Below, piece after piece: positions 1 through 7,989 of a stretch of 35,236 bases of DNA. A program made the position numbers and the translations under genes. The first letter of the stretch is position 1; the number at the start of each line of letters is the position of its first letter. The stretch covers positions 1 to 35,236 of the forward strand of contig JAWXCE010000029.1 of assembly GCA_034440495.1 (NCBI GenBank). The letters run 5' to 3'. This stretch comes from JAWXCE01 sp034440495 (lineage in GTDB: Bacteria > Pseudomonadota > Alphaproteobacteria > Rhizobiales > Rhodomicrobiaceae). A model generated the notes under the pieces. It saw nothing but the letters and a program-made list of their open reading frames with translations, had not been told where the DNA came from and did not search any database.

Positions 1-1254
1 CTTCAGCAGCTTGTTCACGTCCTGCACGCTGGTGCCGCTGCCCGCCGCGATGCGCCGCTTGCGCGAGGCCGCAAGCACTTTCGGACTGCGCCGCTCCAGC
101 TTGGTCATCGAGCCGATGATCGCCGACTGCCGCTTCAGCACGCGGTCGTCGAGGTTCGCGTTATCGAGCTGCTTTCGCATCTTGCCGATGCCGGGGATCA
201 TGCCGAGCACGCCGCCCATGCCGCCAAGCTTCTGCATTTGCTGAAGTTGCGCGGCGAGATCGTCGAGGTCGAACTCGCCCTTTTTCATTTTGGCGGCGAT
301 CTTGTTCGCCTGCTCTGCATCGATGGTCTCCGACGCGCGTTCCACGAGGCTGACAATATCGCCCATGCCGAGGATGCGGCCCGCTACGCGCTCGGGGTGG
401 AAATCCTCCAGCCCGTCCAGCTTTTCGCCGGTGCCCAGCAGCTTGATCGGCTTGCCCGTCACCGCGCGCATGGAAAGGGCAGCGCCGCCGCGACCGTCGC
501 CGTCGATCCGCGTCAGCACGATGCCGGTGATACCGATGCGCTCGTTGAAGGTTTTGGCGAGGTTCACCGCGTCCTGGCCGGTGAGGCTGTCGGCCACGAG
601 CAAGATTTCGTGCGGCGCTGCGATGTCGCGGATTTCCTCCGTCTCCGCCATCAACGCTTCGTCGATGTGCAGGCGGCCGGCGGTGTCGAGCATCACCACG
701 TCGTAACCGCCGAACCGGGCCGCTTCCATGGCGCGCCTGGCGATCTGGGGCGGCGTCTGGCCTTTCACGATGGGTAGCGTATCGACCTTGATTTGCTCGC
801 CGAGCACCTTCAACTGCTCCTGCGCGGCGGGGCGGCGAGTATCCAGCGAGGTCATCAGCACGCGCTTTTTATCGCGCTCCGTCAGCCGTTTAGCGATTTT
901 CGCCGTGGTCGTGGTCTTGCCCGAGCCTTGCAGGCCGACCATCATCACGGCGACCGGCGGCACGGCGTTGAAATCGAGCGGCTCCGCCTCGCGCCCCAGC
1001 GTTGCGATAAGTTCGTCGTGCACGATCTTGACGACCATCTGGCCCGGCGTTACCGAGCGCAGCACCTGCGCGCCAATAGCCTTCTCGCGCACCCGGTCGG
1101 TGAACGACTTTACCACATCGAGCGCCACGTCGGCCTCGATCAGCGCGCGCCGGACCTCGCGCATCGCCGCCGTCACGTCCGCCTCGGAGAGAGAGCCGCG
1201 CCCGGTCAGCTTGTCGAAAATACCCGATAAACGGTCGCTTAAGGATTCAAACAT
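1..1254 (-). CDS. ffh: Signal recognition particle protein Ffh (5' part, cut by window edge)
   Basis: Ffh binds 4.5S RNA and signal peptides of nascent chains and brings ribosomes to the membrane through FtsY. I translated 418 codons from the ATG at 1254; the frame is still open at base 1. The N domain (about residues 1-90) starts MFESLSDRLSGIF. The GTPase domain shows the P-loop GLQGSGKTTT, then DTRRPAAQEQL, DTAGR and TRIDGDGRGG. The methionine-rich M domain (from about residue 315) contains LGGMGGVLGMIPGIGKM and is cut by the edge after the segment SGTSVQDVNKLLK. Full-length Ffh is usually 450-520 residues, so about 30-100 residues are missing. No strong Shine-Dalgarno is visible before the ATG. 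Its receptor gene ftsY lies 7 kb away on the same strand. Confidence 0.97.
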   Translation of the reverse strand, partial: MFESLSDRLSGIFDKLTGRGSLSEADVTAAMREVRRALIEADVALDVVKSFTDRVREKAIGAQVLRSVTPGQMVVKIVHDELIATLGREAEPLDFNAVPPVAVMMVGLQGSGKTTTTAKIAKRLTERDKKRVLMTSLDTRRPAAQEQLKVLGEQIKVDTLPIVKGQTPPQIARRAMEAARFGGYDVVMLDTAGRLHIDEALMAETEEIRDIAAPHEILLVADSLTGQDAVNLAKTFNERIGITGIVLTRIDGDGRGGAALSMRAVTGKPIKLLGTGEKLDGLEDFHPERVAGRILGMGDIVSLVERASETIDAEQANKIAAKMKKGEFDLDDLAAQLQQMQKLGGMGGVLGMIPGIGKMRKQLDNANLDDRVLKRQSAIIGSMTKLERRSPKVLAASRKRRIAAGSGTSVQDVNKLLK

Positions 1255-1319
1255 GCTATTTATGCGGTCCTGGTTCGACGTCGCAGCGCGTTGTCATCCA
1301 AGCGTACATTGTGCCGCGC

Positions 1320-1361
1320 AAAACAAAAAACATCCGCGGGCGAAACTCGCTGACGGATGTG
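1320..1361 (-). terminator. Rho-independent terminator downstream of the EipA-like gene
   Basis: Read on the minus strand, a 7-bp perfect stem (ACATCCG at 1354-1360 pairing with CGGATGT at 1330-1336) is followed directly by TTTTTTGTTT (1330 down to 1321). It lies 47 bases after the EipA-like stop codon and before ffh, so it probably separates the two transcription units. Confidence 0.8.
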
Positions 1362-1407
1362 TTATATTACTGCTTAAGCCGAATGTGCGGCTGCGTCAAT
1401 CGCAAAG

Positions 1408-2574
1408 CTAAAACGGATTCCAGCTCGATTTATCGGTGAATTTCAAATAGCCGACATTTGCGCCGACGCGTAGGCCAAGCCCGGTGCGGATAGGCACAAT
1501 GATGATATCCCTGTGTTTGAGCACCGTCAGGCCGACGCCTCCAACCACATAGGCAGAACCTTCAAGCCCGCTAAAACTCTCATACATCGCGCTAGACTCG
1601 TTGAGATTATACACAAGCAACATTACATTTGACCCCGACGCGCCGAAATCCAAACCGAGCGATGGGCCGCGCCAATGGATGCGCTGCGGCTCCTGATTTT
1701 TCAGATTCAGCTTGCCTTTGCCCCAGCGAAGCCCCGCTAGCAGCGCGCCACCGCCTTCGCTGCCGACGATATAGGCGTTTGGATAGCCGTAGGACTTGAA
1801 TGCGTAGTTGATGACGGCGGCCAGTTCAGACGACAGCGTGCCGAACACGCCTTTGCCCGCTTCGCGAATGTCGGCGATGTTATAGCCGTTATCAACCGGC
1901 GGAGGCAGATCGGCAAGCGGGGGATAGTCTTGCGGCTCGGCGCGATCAGCCGGATTGGTGTTCTGCAACGGCGGCAGGTAAGGTTCCGGCGAAGGCGTTA
2001 ACCGTGTCGGAGCATTCGGCTCGACCGGTTGGGGGCGCGGCGGATCGAGGCGCCACGCCGTCGCTGAACTATCAGGCTTTGGCTCGGGCCTTGTTTCGGC
2101 CCGGGACTGTCCCGATTTCGCGTCGCTATCGTCCCGCGCAAGCTTCGCATCAAGTTCGGCGATCATGTAACCGGATTTCTGGCCCATGACAGTCAAAAGC
2201 TGGTCGCGGGTGCGCCGCAACTCATCGAGCCGGTCACATGAAACGGCCGCGCCAGAAATGCGGCTCAGATCGTCCATGCGTCCAACATTGACCTCGATCT
2301 GGCTGTTGAACTCATCAAGCTTAGGATCGTCAAGCTGCGCGTCGGCTTTCGCGAGGATTTGCGTCTCCGTCCAGCCACGTTGCTGACCTGCGGCGCGTAT
2401 CTTGGCCATGAAACGCTTTTCGCTGTCCGTATTCAGATTTCGTAGTGTGCTTGCGGCGTCGTCGAATGTGGAGGCCAGATCACGGGCGGTGCACACCTTG
2501 GCCTGAGCAAAGGCGGGGATTGACGCAGACAGATGAATGGCGGCGAAAGCGACGATTGAGAAGGTTGCGCGCAT
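1408..2574 (-). CDS. eipA: DUF1134/EipA-family periplasmic envelope protein with long N-terminal extension
   Basis: The C-terminal part (about residues 228-388) matches the DUF1134 family as I know it: GYNIADIREAGKGVFG, then YVVGGVGLTVLKH near the end. In Brucella this family was named EipA, a periplasmic protein needed for envelope integrity. Residues 1-25 form a signal peptide ending AFAQA. Residues 27-145 are a predicted helical region with two cysteines (C28, C113) that could form a disulfide. Residues 160-228 are a proline-rich linker. Typical family members are about 190-200 residues, so this 388-residue form carries an extra domain of roughly 190 residues. It is a single-gene unit with its own terminator. 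The family call is firm; the role of the N-terminal part is unknown. Confidence 0.85.
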   Translation of the reverse strand: MRATFSIVAFAAIHLSASIPAFAQAKVCTARDLASTFDDAASTLRNLNTDSEKRFMAKIRAAGQQRGWTETQILAKADAQLDDPKLDEFNSQIEVNVGRMDDLSRISGAAVSCDRLDELRRTRDQLLTVMGQKSGYMIAELDAKLARDDSDAKSGQSRAETRPEPKPDSSATAWRLDPPRPQPVEPNAPTRLTPSPEPYLPPLQNTNPADRAEPQDYPPLADLPPPVDNGYNIADIREAGKGVFGTLSSELAAVINYAFKSYGYPNAYIVGSEGGGALLAGLRWGKGKLNLKNQEPQRIHWRGPSLGLDFGASGSNVMLLVYNLNESSAMYESFSGLEGSAYVVGGVGLTVLKHRDIIIVPIRTGLGLRVGANVGYLKFTDKSSWNPF

Positions 2575-2645
2575 TTGAGCCAGTTCTGACGAGGTTGAAT
2601 ACTTCCGTCACGTTAATACAACACGGTGACGAAATTAAGCTAGCC

Positions 2646-3518
2646 TCAAAATAGGGTCTCGCTTTGGAAATCAAACCCTACGTCCAGCGTTTTCACGGAA
2701 TGAGTGAGCGCGCCCGATGAAATGAGATCGACGCCGGTTTCCGCTATGCCGCGCACTGTTTCCAGAGTGACGCCACCGGACGCTTCCAGAATAATCCTCG
2801 GGTTTACGGCGCGCGCGATTGCAGCGGCTTCGCGAAGTTGCGCCGGTGTCATGTTATCCAGCAAGATGGCGTCAACCGGATGCCGCAACACCTCGTCAAG
2901 CTGCGCCAGCGTATCCACCTCCACCTCAATTTTAACCAGATGGCCGACAGCGCCTCGCGCTTTCTCGATTGCCGCGCTCACGCCGCCCGCCGCCGCGATG
3001 TGATTGTCCTTGATAAGGACTGCGTCGAATAGCCCGAAGCGGTGGTTCATACCACCGCCGCAGCGCACGGCGTATTTCTCAAAGGCGCGCAGGCCGGGCG
3101 TTGTTTTGCGCGTGCAGCAAATGCGGGCGCTGGTGTGCGCGATAGCATCGGCGTAAGCGCGGGTAAACGTCGCCACGCCTGAGAGATGGCCGAGGAAATT
3201 CAGCGCCACCCGCTCGGCGGTAAGCAGCGCCCGTGTTTTGCCTGCTACCCGCGCCACGATATCGCCCGGTTGCACTGCGTCGCCATCAGTAACCATAGCC
3301 TTGAAACGCACATCCGCATCAAGTTCGCAAAACGCGGCCTCCGCCAGCGCCAGCCCCGCGATCACGCCCGGCTGTCGGGCCGCGATCACGGCCTCGCCCA
3401 CTACATCCGCTACTATGATTGCGTTGGTGGTAATGTCGCCCGCCAGCCCAAGATCCTCAGCGAGCGCCGCCCGCACCGCGTCGCGCACTTGCTGCGGCTG
3501 CAATGAAACCTCGCTCAT
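2646..3518 (-). CDS. nadC: Nicotinate-nucleotide pyrophosphorylase (carboxylating), quinolinate phosphoribosyltransferase
   Basis: This cytosolic enzyme condenses quinolinate with PRPP to give nicotinate mononucleotide, CO2 and pyrophosphate, the last step of the de novo NAD branch encoded here. The 290 residues cover the whole family length. Visible family blocks are GDITTNAI near residue 30, the RKTTPGLRAFEKYAVRCGGG segment followed by NHRFGLFDAVLIKDNHI, then EVEVDTL, LLDNM, EASGGV and ISSGALTHS near the C terminus. Its ATG (3518-3516) overlaps the nadB stop by four bases (ATGA), so the two are translationally coupled. It is the last gene of the nad operon. The 71 bases to the EipA gene show no clear terminator. 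Confidence 0.97.
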   Translation of the reverse strand: MSEVSLQPQQVRDAVRAALAEDLGLAGDITTNAIIVADVVGEAVIAARQPGVIAGLALAEAAFCELDADVRFKAMVTDGDAVQPGDIVARVAGKTRALLTAERVALNFLGHLSGVATFTRAYADAIAHTSARICCTRKTTPGLRAFEKYAVRCGGGMNHRFGLFDAVLIKDNHIAAAGGVSAAIEKARGAVGHLVKIEVEVDTLAQLDEVLRHPVDAILLDNMTPAQLREAAAIARAVNPRIILEASGGVTLETVRGIAETGVDLISSGALTHSVKTLDVGFDFQSETLF

Positions 3519-5104
3519 AACGCCGCCGCCCTATGTTCCTGCTTCCTAGGCAAACTTAGCAAGTTCTCGGACAGCGCCTTCGCCTCGCTTAATGTGATGA
3601 ATATGCGAGCGGCTGGCGCCGACAACTTAAAGTCGCTGCGATAATGGCCGCCACGGCTTTCACGGCGCAGCAGCGCACCGATTAGAACGAATCGCGCAAC
3701 GTCACCGGCCGCGTGTAGCATGGGTTCAACGGCTATCGCCTCCAGTTCAGACAGCGCCAACAGCAAACCTTTCCCTGTCCGTTCCAGACCGGCTTGCGCA
3801 GTCATGAGCGTTTGCAGCTGCGCACTGCCAGACATCATGTCATGGCCGGGCTTGACCCGGCCATCCAGAGCTGAAAGTACCCGCCTCACTCTCTGGATCG
3901 TCGGGTCAAGCCCGACGATGACTGAGTTTGATATCTGCATATTGGCAATATCACTCGCCGCGCGGGCGGCCATCACCACTGCTTCAAGCAGGGAATTTGA
4001 AGCCAGCCGGTTTGCGCCATGTAAGCCTGTGCATGCGACCTCGCCAATGGCCCACAGGCCATCCACCGTCGTGCGACCATGCATATCGGTCGCGACGCCG
4101 CCCATGTGGTAGTGCGCGGCCGGGGCGATGGGGATAAGGTCGTGCTCCGGGTTCAGCCCCGCCGATCGGCAGGCCGCGAACACGGCAGGAAAATCGCGCC
4201 ATATCCGCGCGCCGAGCTTGCCCCGGCAATCGAGAAACGCCCCGCGACCGGTCTGCACTTCGCTCTCCACGGCGCGGGCGACGATATCGCGCGGCCCCAG
4301 TTCCAGGGCTTCATGCTGCCCCTCCATAAAGCGTTCGCCTTTGCGATTGACGAGAAACGCGCCTTCGCCGCGCAACGCCTCGGTCGCAAGCGGCGCGGGC
4401 GATCTGCCGATATCGAGCGCGGTCGGGTGAAACTGCACGAACTCCGCGTCGGCGATCACCGCGCCCGCGCGCGCCGCCATCGCGAGACCCTCGCCGCGAG
4501 CTTCAAGCGGGTTCGTCGTCACTTTGTAAAGCTGGCCGATGCCGCCGGTCGCAAGCACCACGGCGCGAGCGGGCATATAAAACGGCGCGCCGTTTTCCTT
4601 CGCGCACCACACGCCTGTCACGCGGCCATCATGAATGCCGAGTTCGAGCGCGGAGACATTTTCGAGCACGGTGATCGACGGCGTAGCGCGCACTGCGGCG
4701 ATAAGCGCGGACATAATGGCGCGGCCCGCTTGATCGCCCTGCACGCGGACAATGCGGCGCTCGCCATGGGCGGCCTCGCGGGAGAGTTTCAGTTTGCCTT
4801 CGAGGTCACGGTCAAAAGGCACGCCATAATCGAGCAGATCATGAATGCGGTCGCCCGCTTCCCCCACGATCATGCGCACCACGGCCTCATTGCACAGCCC
4901 CGCCCCAGCCGCGATGGTGTCGGCGGCGTGTTTGTCAGCGCTGTCGCCCTCACCGATAGCAGCGGCTACGCCACCCTGCGCCCACGCGCTCGACGCGCCC
5001 TCGCCGAGCGGCTTCGGCGTGAGGACGGTGACAGGCATCGGCGCAAGTTTCAGCGCTGCGAACAGCCCCGCTAGCCCACCGCCTATAATGATGACTTCGC
5101 TCAT
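3515..5104 (-). CDS. nadB: L-aspartate oxidase carrying an in-frame palindromic repeat
   Basis: NadB oxidises L-aspartate to iminoaspartate with FAD; NadA then uses the unstable product. Visible features: the dinucleotide-binding start VIIIGGGLAGLFAAL (residues 4-18), GGIGQLYKVTTNP, QFHPTALDIG, YHMGGVATDMHGR and the FAD-domain end GEVACTGLHGANRLASNSLLE. The C-terminal helical domain follows from about residue 425. Residues 395-422 (VIVGLDPTIQ...GRVKPGHD) are not family sequence: they are the translation of an 84-bp palindromic repeat lying in frame between the two domains. Without them the protein would be 501 residues. A Shine-Dalgarno AGGAG lies about 11 bases before the ATG. It is coupled to nadC and probably cotranscribed from nadA. 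The rest of the enzyme looks intact. Confidence 0.96.
   Translation of the reverse strand: MSEVIIIGGGLAGLFAALKLAPMPVTVLTPKPLGEGASSAWAQGGVAAAIGEGDSADKHAADTIAAGAGLCNEAVVRMIVGEAGDRIHDLLDYGVPFDRDLEGKLKLSREAAHGERRIVRVQGDQAGRAIMSALIAAVRATPSITVLENVSALELGIHDGRVTGVWCAKENGAPFYMPARAVVLATGGIGQLYKVTTNPLEARGEGLAMAARAGAVIADAEFVQFHPTALDIGRSPAPLATEALRGEGAFLVNRKGERFMEGQHEALELGPRDIVARAVESEVQTGRGAFLDCRGKLGARIWRDFPAVFAACRSAGLNPEHDLIPIAPAAHYHMGGVATDMHGRTTVDGLWAIGEVACTGLHGANRLASNSLLEAVVMAARAASDIANMQISNSVIVGLDPTIQRVRRVLSALDGRVKPGHDMMSGSAQLQTLMTAQAGLERTGKGLLLALSELEAIAVEPMLHAAGDVARFVLIGALLRRESRGGHYRSDFKLSAPAARIFITLSEAKALSENLLSLPRKQEHRAAAL
3839..3922. repeat. Palindromic repeat element, copy A, inside nadB
   Basis: This is an 84-bp element made of two hairpins. 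The left has GGCCGGG/CCCGGCC arms around CTTGA; the right has CGTCGGG/CCCGACG arms around TCAAG. They are joined by the complementary segments ATCCAGAG (3863-3870) and CTCTGGAT (3891-3898). Its length is exactly 28 codons, so nadB stays in frame. It shares its core with copies B and D. Confidence 0.9.
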
Positions 5105-5133
5105 TCTTTCTCTCTCCTAATAGCCCCTTACTA

Positions 5134-5202
5134 GTCATGCCCGGGGCTTGACCCGGGCATCCAGATCGCCGGGTGGATCGCCCGGTCAAGCCCGGCGATG
5201 AC
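5134..5202. repeat. Palindromic repeat element, copy B, upstream of nadB
   Basis: This 69-bp intergenic copy begins GTCATGCCCGGGGCTTGACC and ends GTCAAGCCCGGCGATGAC. It has the same two-hairpin layout as the copy inside nadB, with a shorter middle. It lies between the VOC pseudogene and nadB on the nad transcript, 30 bases before the nadB start. Confidence 0.88.
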
Positions 5203-5239
5203 GCGATGCGGATTGTTTTCTTGCAATGACGAAATAGCG

Positions 5240-5712
5240 TCAGCCGCGCCGCGCCGCCTCAATTGCAGCGATGTCGATTTTCGTCATGCCCATCATTGCA
5301 TCAAAAGCGCGTCTTGCTTCTTCGCTGCCAATGGCGAGCGCCTCCGTCAACACTCGAGGGGTGATCTGCCAGGATATTCCCCAACGGTCTTTGCACCAGC
5401 CGCACGCACTTTCCTGCCCGCCATTACTCACGATCGCATTCCAATAGCGGTCGGTCTCCTCCTGATCTTCGGTCGCGATCTGAAAAGAGAAAGCTTCGTT
5501 GTGTTTGAATATCGGGCCACCGTTAAGGCCGAGGCAGGCAACGCCGGCGACGGTGAACTCAACTGTGAGCACATCGCATTGCCTGCCGCCGGGATAGTCG
5601 CCGGGAGCGCGATGAACGGCTGAACTGCACTATCTGGAAAGGTTTCAGCGTAGAACCGCGCAGCAGCTTCCGCATCTTTATTGTACCAAACGCAAATCGT
5701 GTTTTTAGCCAT
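5240..5712 (-). pseudogene. VOC-family (PhnB/3-demethylubiquinone methyltransferase-like) protein, frameshifted
   Basis: The reading frame starts MAKNTICVWYNKDAEAAARF, then leaves the family after DSAVQ. The adjacent frame resumes VHRAPGDYP and continues through VLTVEFTVAGVACLGLNGG, CGWCKDRWGISWQITPRVL and the end KIDIAAIEAARRG. Adding one base near 5617-5621 would restore a protein of about 157 residues, the usual length for this small VOC metal-fold family. The gene sits between nadA and nadB on the same strand, where nadAB are often adjacent. Specific activity is unknown; the old 'methyltransferase' name is only a domain label. A sequencing error is possible, but other accessory genes here carry similar single-base losses. 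Confidence 0.8.
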
Positions 5713-5762
5713 TGTTTGTCCTTTCCGTTTTCTGGTTTTGCTAAAACGATAAAGGCGTCATT

Positions 5763-6839
5763 CTACTGCGGCGCGCGCTCGTGTGCGAGGTTGATCATGC
5801 GCTCGACGGCCAGCCGCGCCTTCACGGCGACCGTCGCATCTACCGTTACTTCTTCGCGCATAAAGCGCAGCGCGTCGTAGATTTTTGGCAGGGTGATACG
5901 CTTCATGTGCGGGCACAGGTTGCACGGGCGCACGAACTCCACATCCGGCAGTTCGGTCGCCACATTGTCGCTCATCGAGCATTCAGTGACGAGCACGACC
6001 TTGCGCGGCTGGTGGTCCTTCACCCACTGGATCATGCCGTGGGTCGAGCCGGTGTAATCGGCCGCCTCGATCACATCCGGCGGGCATTCCGGGTGGGCGA
6101 TGATGCGCACGGACGGATCGGCGGCGCGAAGCTCGTGCAGCTCCTCGCCGGTGAAGCGCTCATGCACCTCGCAGCGGCCACGCCAGGCGATGATTTCGAC
6201 CTTGGTTTTCGTCTGCACGTATTTCGCCAGATATTCGTCCGGGATGAGCAGCACGCGCGGCGCGCCAAGGCTTTCCACCACCTGAACCGCGTTCGACGAC
6301 GTGCAGCAGATGTCGGTTTCCGCCTTCACCGCCGCGCTGGTGTTCACATAAGTGACGACCGGCACGCCGGGATAGGCGGCGCGCATCATGCGCACATCCC
6401 CCGCCGTGATAGACGAGGCGAGCGAGCAGCCCGCGCGGCTGTCGGGGATCAGCACGGTTTTGTCCGGGTTCAGCAGCTTCGACGTTTCCGCCATGAAGTG
6501 AACGCCGCCCTGCACGATCACCTTCGCGCACGTTTTCCCGGCTTCCTTGGCGAGCTGCAGGCTATCTCCCACAATGTCGGCAACGCAGTGGAAAATCTCC
6601 GGCGTCATGTAGTTGTGAGCCAGGATGACGGCGTCACGCTCGCGTTTAAGGTCGTTGATCGCCTTCACATACGGCGCGTGCGCTGCCCATTCGAGCGGCG
6701 TAACCACGCGGCTAACTTTTGCGTATAGCGGCTCAAGCTCGCGGGCGAGCGCTGCTGAAAACTTCATCTCGATCGCAGGTTCGGCGCGAGGAGCGCGACT
6801 TTTTGCCGGGTAACTGCGGCTGAGATCAACTAACGCCAT
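5763..6839 (-). CDS. nadA: Quinolinate synthase NadA
   Basis: NadA condenses iminoaspartate (from NadB) with dihydroxyacetone phosphate to quinolinate, using a [4Fe-4S] cluster. The 358-residue reading shows AHNYMTPEIFHCVADIVGDS, the cluster cysteines in DICCTSSNAVQVV, TECSMSDNV and CNLCPHMKRITL, and HPECPPDV. I chose the ATG at 6839 (MALVDLSRSY) because GGAGGA at 6849-6844 sits 4 bases upstream; the longer frame to 6890 would run into the operator and has no such site. It is first in the nad transcript and follows two palindromic operators. It is separated from nadB by a dead VOC gene and repeat B. Confidence 0.97.
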   Translation of the reverse strand: MALVDLSRSYPAKSRAPRAEPAIEMKFSAALARELEPLYAKVSRVVTPLEWAAHAPYVKAINDLKRERDAVILAHNYMTPEIFHCVADIVGDSLQLAKEAGKTCAKVIVQGGVHFMAETSKLLNPDKTVLIPDSRAGCSLASSITAGDVRMMRAAYPGVPVVTYVNTSAAVKAETDICCTSSNAVQVVESLGAPRVLLIPDEYLAKYVQTKTKVEIIAWRGRCEVHERFTGEELHELRAADPSVRIIAHPECPPDVIEAADYTGSTHGMIQWVKDHQPRKVVLVTECSMSDNVATELPDVEFVRPCNLCPHMKRITLPKIYDALRFMREEVTVDATVAVKARLAVERMINLAHERAPQ

Positions 6840-6873
6840 AACTTCCTCCAGACCGACGCCTTTGCGTCTTGTT

Positions 6874-6890
6874 ATGCTCACTCTGAGCAT
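6874..6890. promoter_or_regulatory. Palindromic operator 1 upstream of nadA
   Basis: A perfect inverted repeat ATGCTCA-CTC-TGAGCAT lies 35 bases upstream of the nadA start. A near-identical site lies 62 bp further upstream. The size and place fit a dimeric repressor of NAD synthesis; the alphaproteobacterial regulator NadQ is the candidate I would test first, but no such gene is in the window. Confidence 0.7.
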
Positions 6891-6935
6891 TTCTAGGTCG
6901 CCAAATAGGTTGACCTCGCCTTAGCGCTACTAGTT

Positions 6936-6952
6936 ATGCTCACTCTGCGCAT
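6936..6952. promoter_or_regulatory. Palindromic operator 2 upstream of nadA
   Basis: ATGCTCA-CTC-TGCGCAT is the same 7-3-7 palindrome with one mismatch. Its centre is 62 bp from that of operator 1, close to six helical turns, so two bound dimers would face the same side of the DNA. Confidence 0.65.
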
Positions 6953-7066
6953 AAGGTAGGAAGTTTCTCAACAGATTTCCAGTGGTATTTTTATGGGAAG
7001 GACGGCGGAGGGGCAGTCTTAGGATTTCTGCTCTTTAAGCACTTCTCGCATCGAGTCTGCTACAAT

Positions 7067-7261
7067 TCAGGACATATCCCGGCGAAACGCCTTGATCTCG
7101 TGTTCGACACGGTCTAGCCGTGTCTCGTTTGCCGTCGTCCGCAGCCGCGTCTCTTCCAAAATAACGATAATTTTGTCAAGCGCAGTATTTGTATGCTCAC
7201 GCTTTGCCTCAAGTGAGGAAACGCGGTCTTTAAGATCCACTATTTCAATATCATAATGCAT
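7067..7261 (-). CDS. Small coiled-coil protein of unknown function (64 aa)
   Basis: The reading is rich in charged and leucine/isoleucine heptads (IVDLKDRVSSLEAKR, then LDKIIVILEETRLR, then ETRLDRVEHEIKAF), so it should form one long coiled coil. It lies 40 bases downstream of yciB on the same strand and could be the last gene of that unit. No strong Shine-Dalgarno is seen. I do not recognise a family. The heptad pattern argues for a real gene, but length alone cannot prove it. Confidence 0.5.
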   Translation of the reverse strand: MHYDIEIVDLKDRVSSLEAKREHTNTALDKIIVILEETRLRTTANETRLDRVEHEIKAFRRDMS

Positions 7262-7301
7262 AGTTAATCATACCAATCTATTTTAATTTGGCAATCGCCG
7301 G

Positions 7302-7979
7302 TCACTTGACGGTTGGCTCCGCAGAAGCGGCTTCCGGGATTTGGTAACGCGTCAGAAGGCTGATTTGGCTCATCATAAAAATGAAGGTAATCGGCATAAA
7401 ACCAAAGGTTTTGAAGCTCACCCAGAAATCGGTTGAGAACGAACGCCATATGATTTCGTTGAGCACGGCGAGGCAGAGAAAAAACACGCCCCAGCGCAGC
7501 GTTAGTAGCCGCCAGCCTTCTTCGCGAAGTTTTATGACTTCCTCAAACACCAGCTTGAGGAAGATGCGGCCAAAGTACAAACCCGTTAACAAAATGCTGG
7601 CAAACATTAAATTGGCAAGCGTAGGCTTGATCTTTATAAAAAAATCATCCTGCAAGTAGAGAGTAAGGGCGCCAAAAACGAGCACCAACACTCCGTTAAA
7701 AAGGGGCATTACAGGAATCTTCTTTAGCACAGTTTTGCTCACGATAAGTGAGATCACTGTCGCGATCATAAACACCGCAGTGGCGATGAAAATCGGCTTG
7801 TTTTGTGGAGGGAGGCTATTAACGAGCTCTGCCAAACCCGTGTTCGCTAAACGCTCGACAAGCCATTCTCCGCGCGAATTCGCCCAAAAGAAAACCAAAA
7901 GCGGGCCAAATTCGGTCGCCAGCTTGATGAGGGGTTTTCGTGTGGCGGGCGTGGTGGCGGCAGGTTGGGTTACATCCAT
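7302..7979 (-). CDS. yciB: Inner membrane-spanning protein YciB (septation protein A / IspZ family)
   Basis: This is a polytopic inner-membrane protein of the IspZ/septation A family, linked to envelope synthesis and division. The 225-residue form begins MDVTQPAATTPATRK, followed by the family start EFGPLLVFFWAN, and has about five or six hydrophobic segments. The block LREEGWRLLTLRWGVFF and the following WRSFSTDFWVSFKTFG are typical. I chose the ATG at 7979 because GAGGA lies 6-10 bases upstream and translation can follow directly after ftsY, whose stop is at 7990. A longer open frame to 8138 only overlaps ftsY and reads as non-family sequence. It is the fourth gene of the dapF-mtaB-ftsY-yciB chain. 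Confidence 0.92.
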   Translation of the reverse strand: MDVTQPAATTPATRKPLIKLATEFGPLLVFFWANSRGEWLVERLANTGLAELVNSLPPQNKPIFIATAVFMIATVISLIVSKTVLKKIPVMPLFNGVLVLVFGALTLYLQDDFFIKIKPTLANLMFASILLTGLYFGRIFLKLVFEEVIKLREEGWRLLTLRWGVFFLCLAVLNEIIWRSFSTDFWVSFKTFGFMPITFIFMMSQISLLTRYQIPEAASAEPTVK

Positions 7980-7989
7980 GGGCTTGTCC

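Noticed and set aside
4079..5074. 331-codon plus-strand frame opposite nadB
   Set aside because: It is the complement of an intact nadB with clear motifs. It has a high His/Arg/Ala content typical of shadow frames and no ribosome site.
3839..5202. The direct repeats here as a CRISPR array
   Set aside because: There are only two copies 1.2 kb apart and they are palindromic elements, without evenly spaced spacers. No CRISPR array is seen in the window.
5781..6728. 315-codon plus-strand frame opposite nadA
   Set aside because: It is antisense to a well-conserved enzyme and its composition (Arg/His rich) is that of a shadow.
6840..6890. Upstream extension of nadA to 6890
   Set aside because: It would code through operator 1 and lacks a ribosome site, whereas GGAGGA fits the start at 6839.
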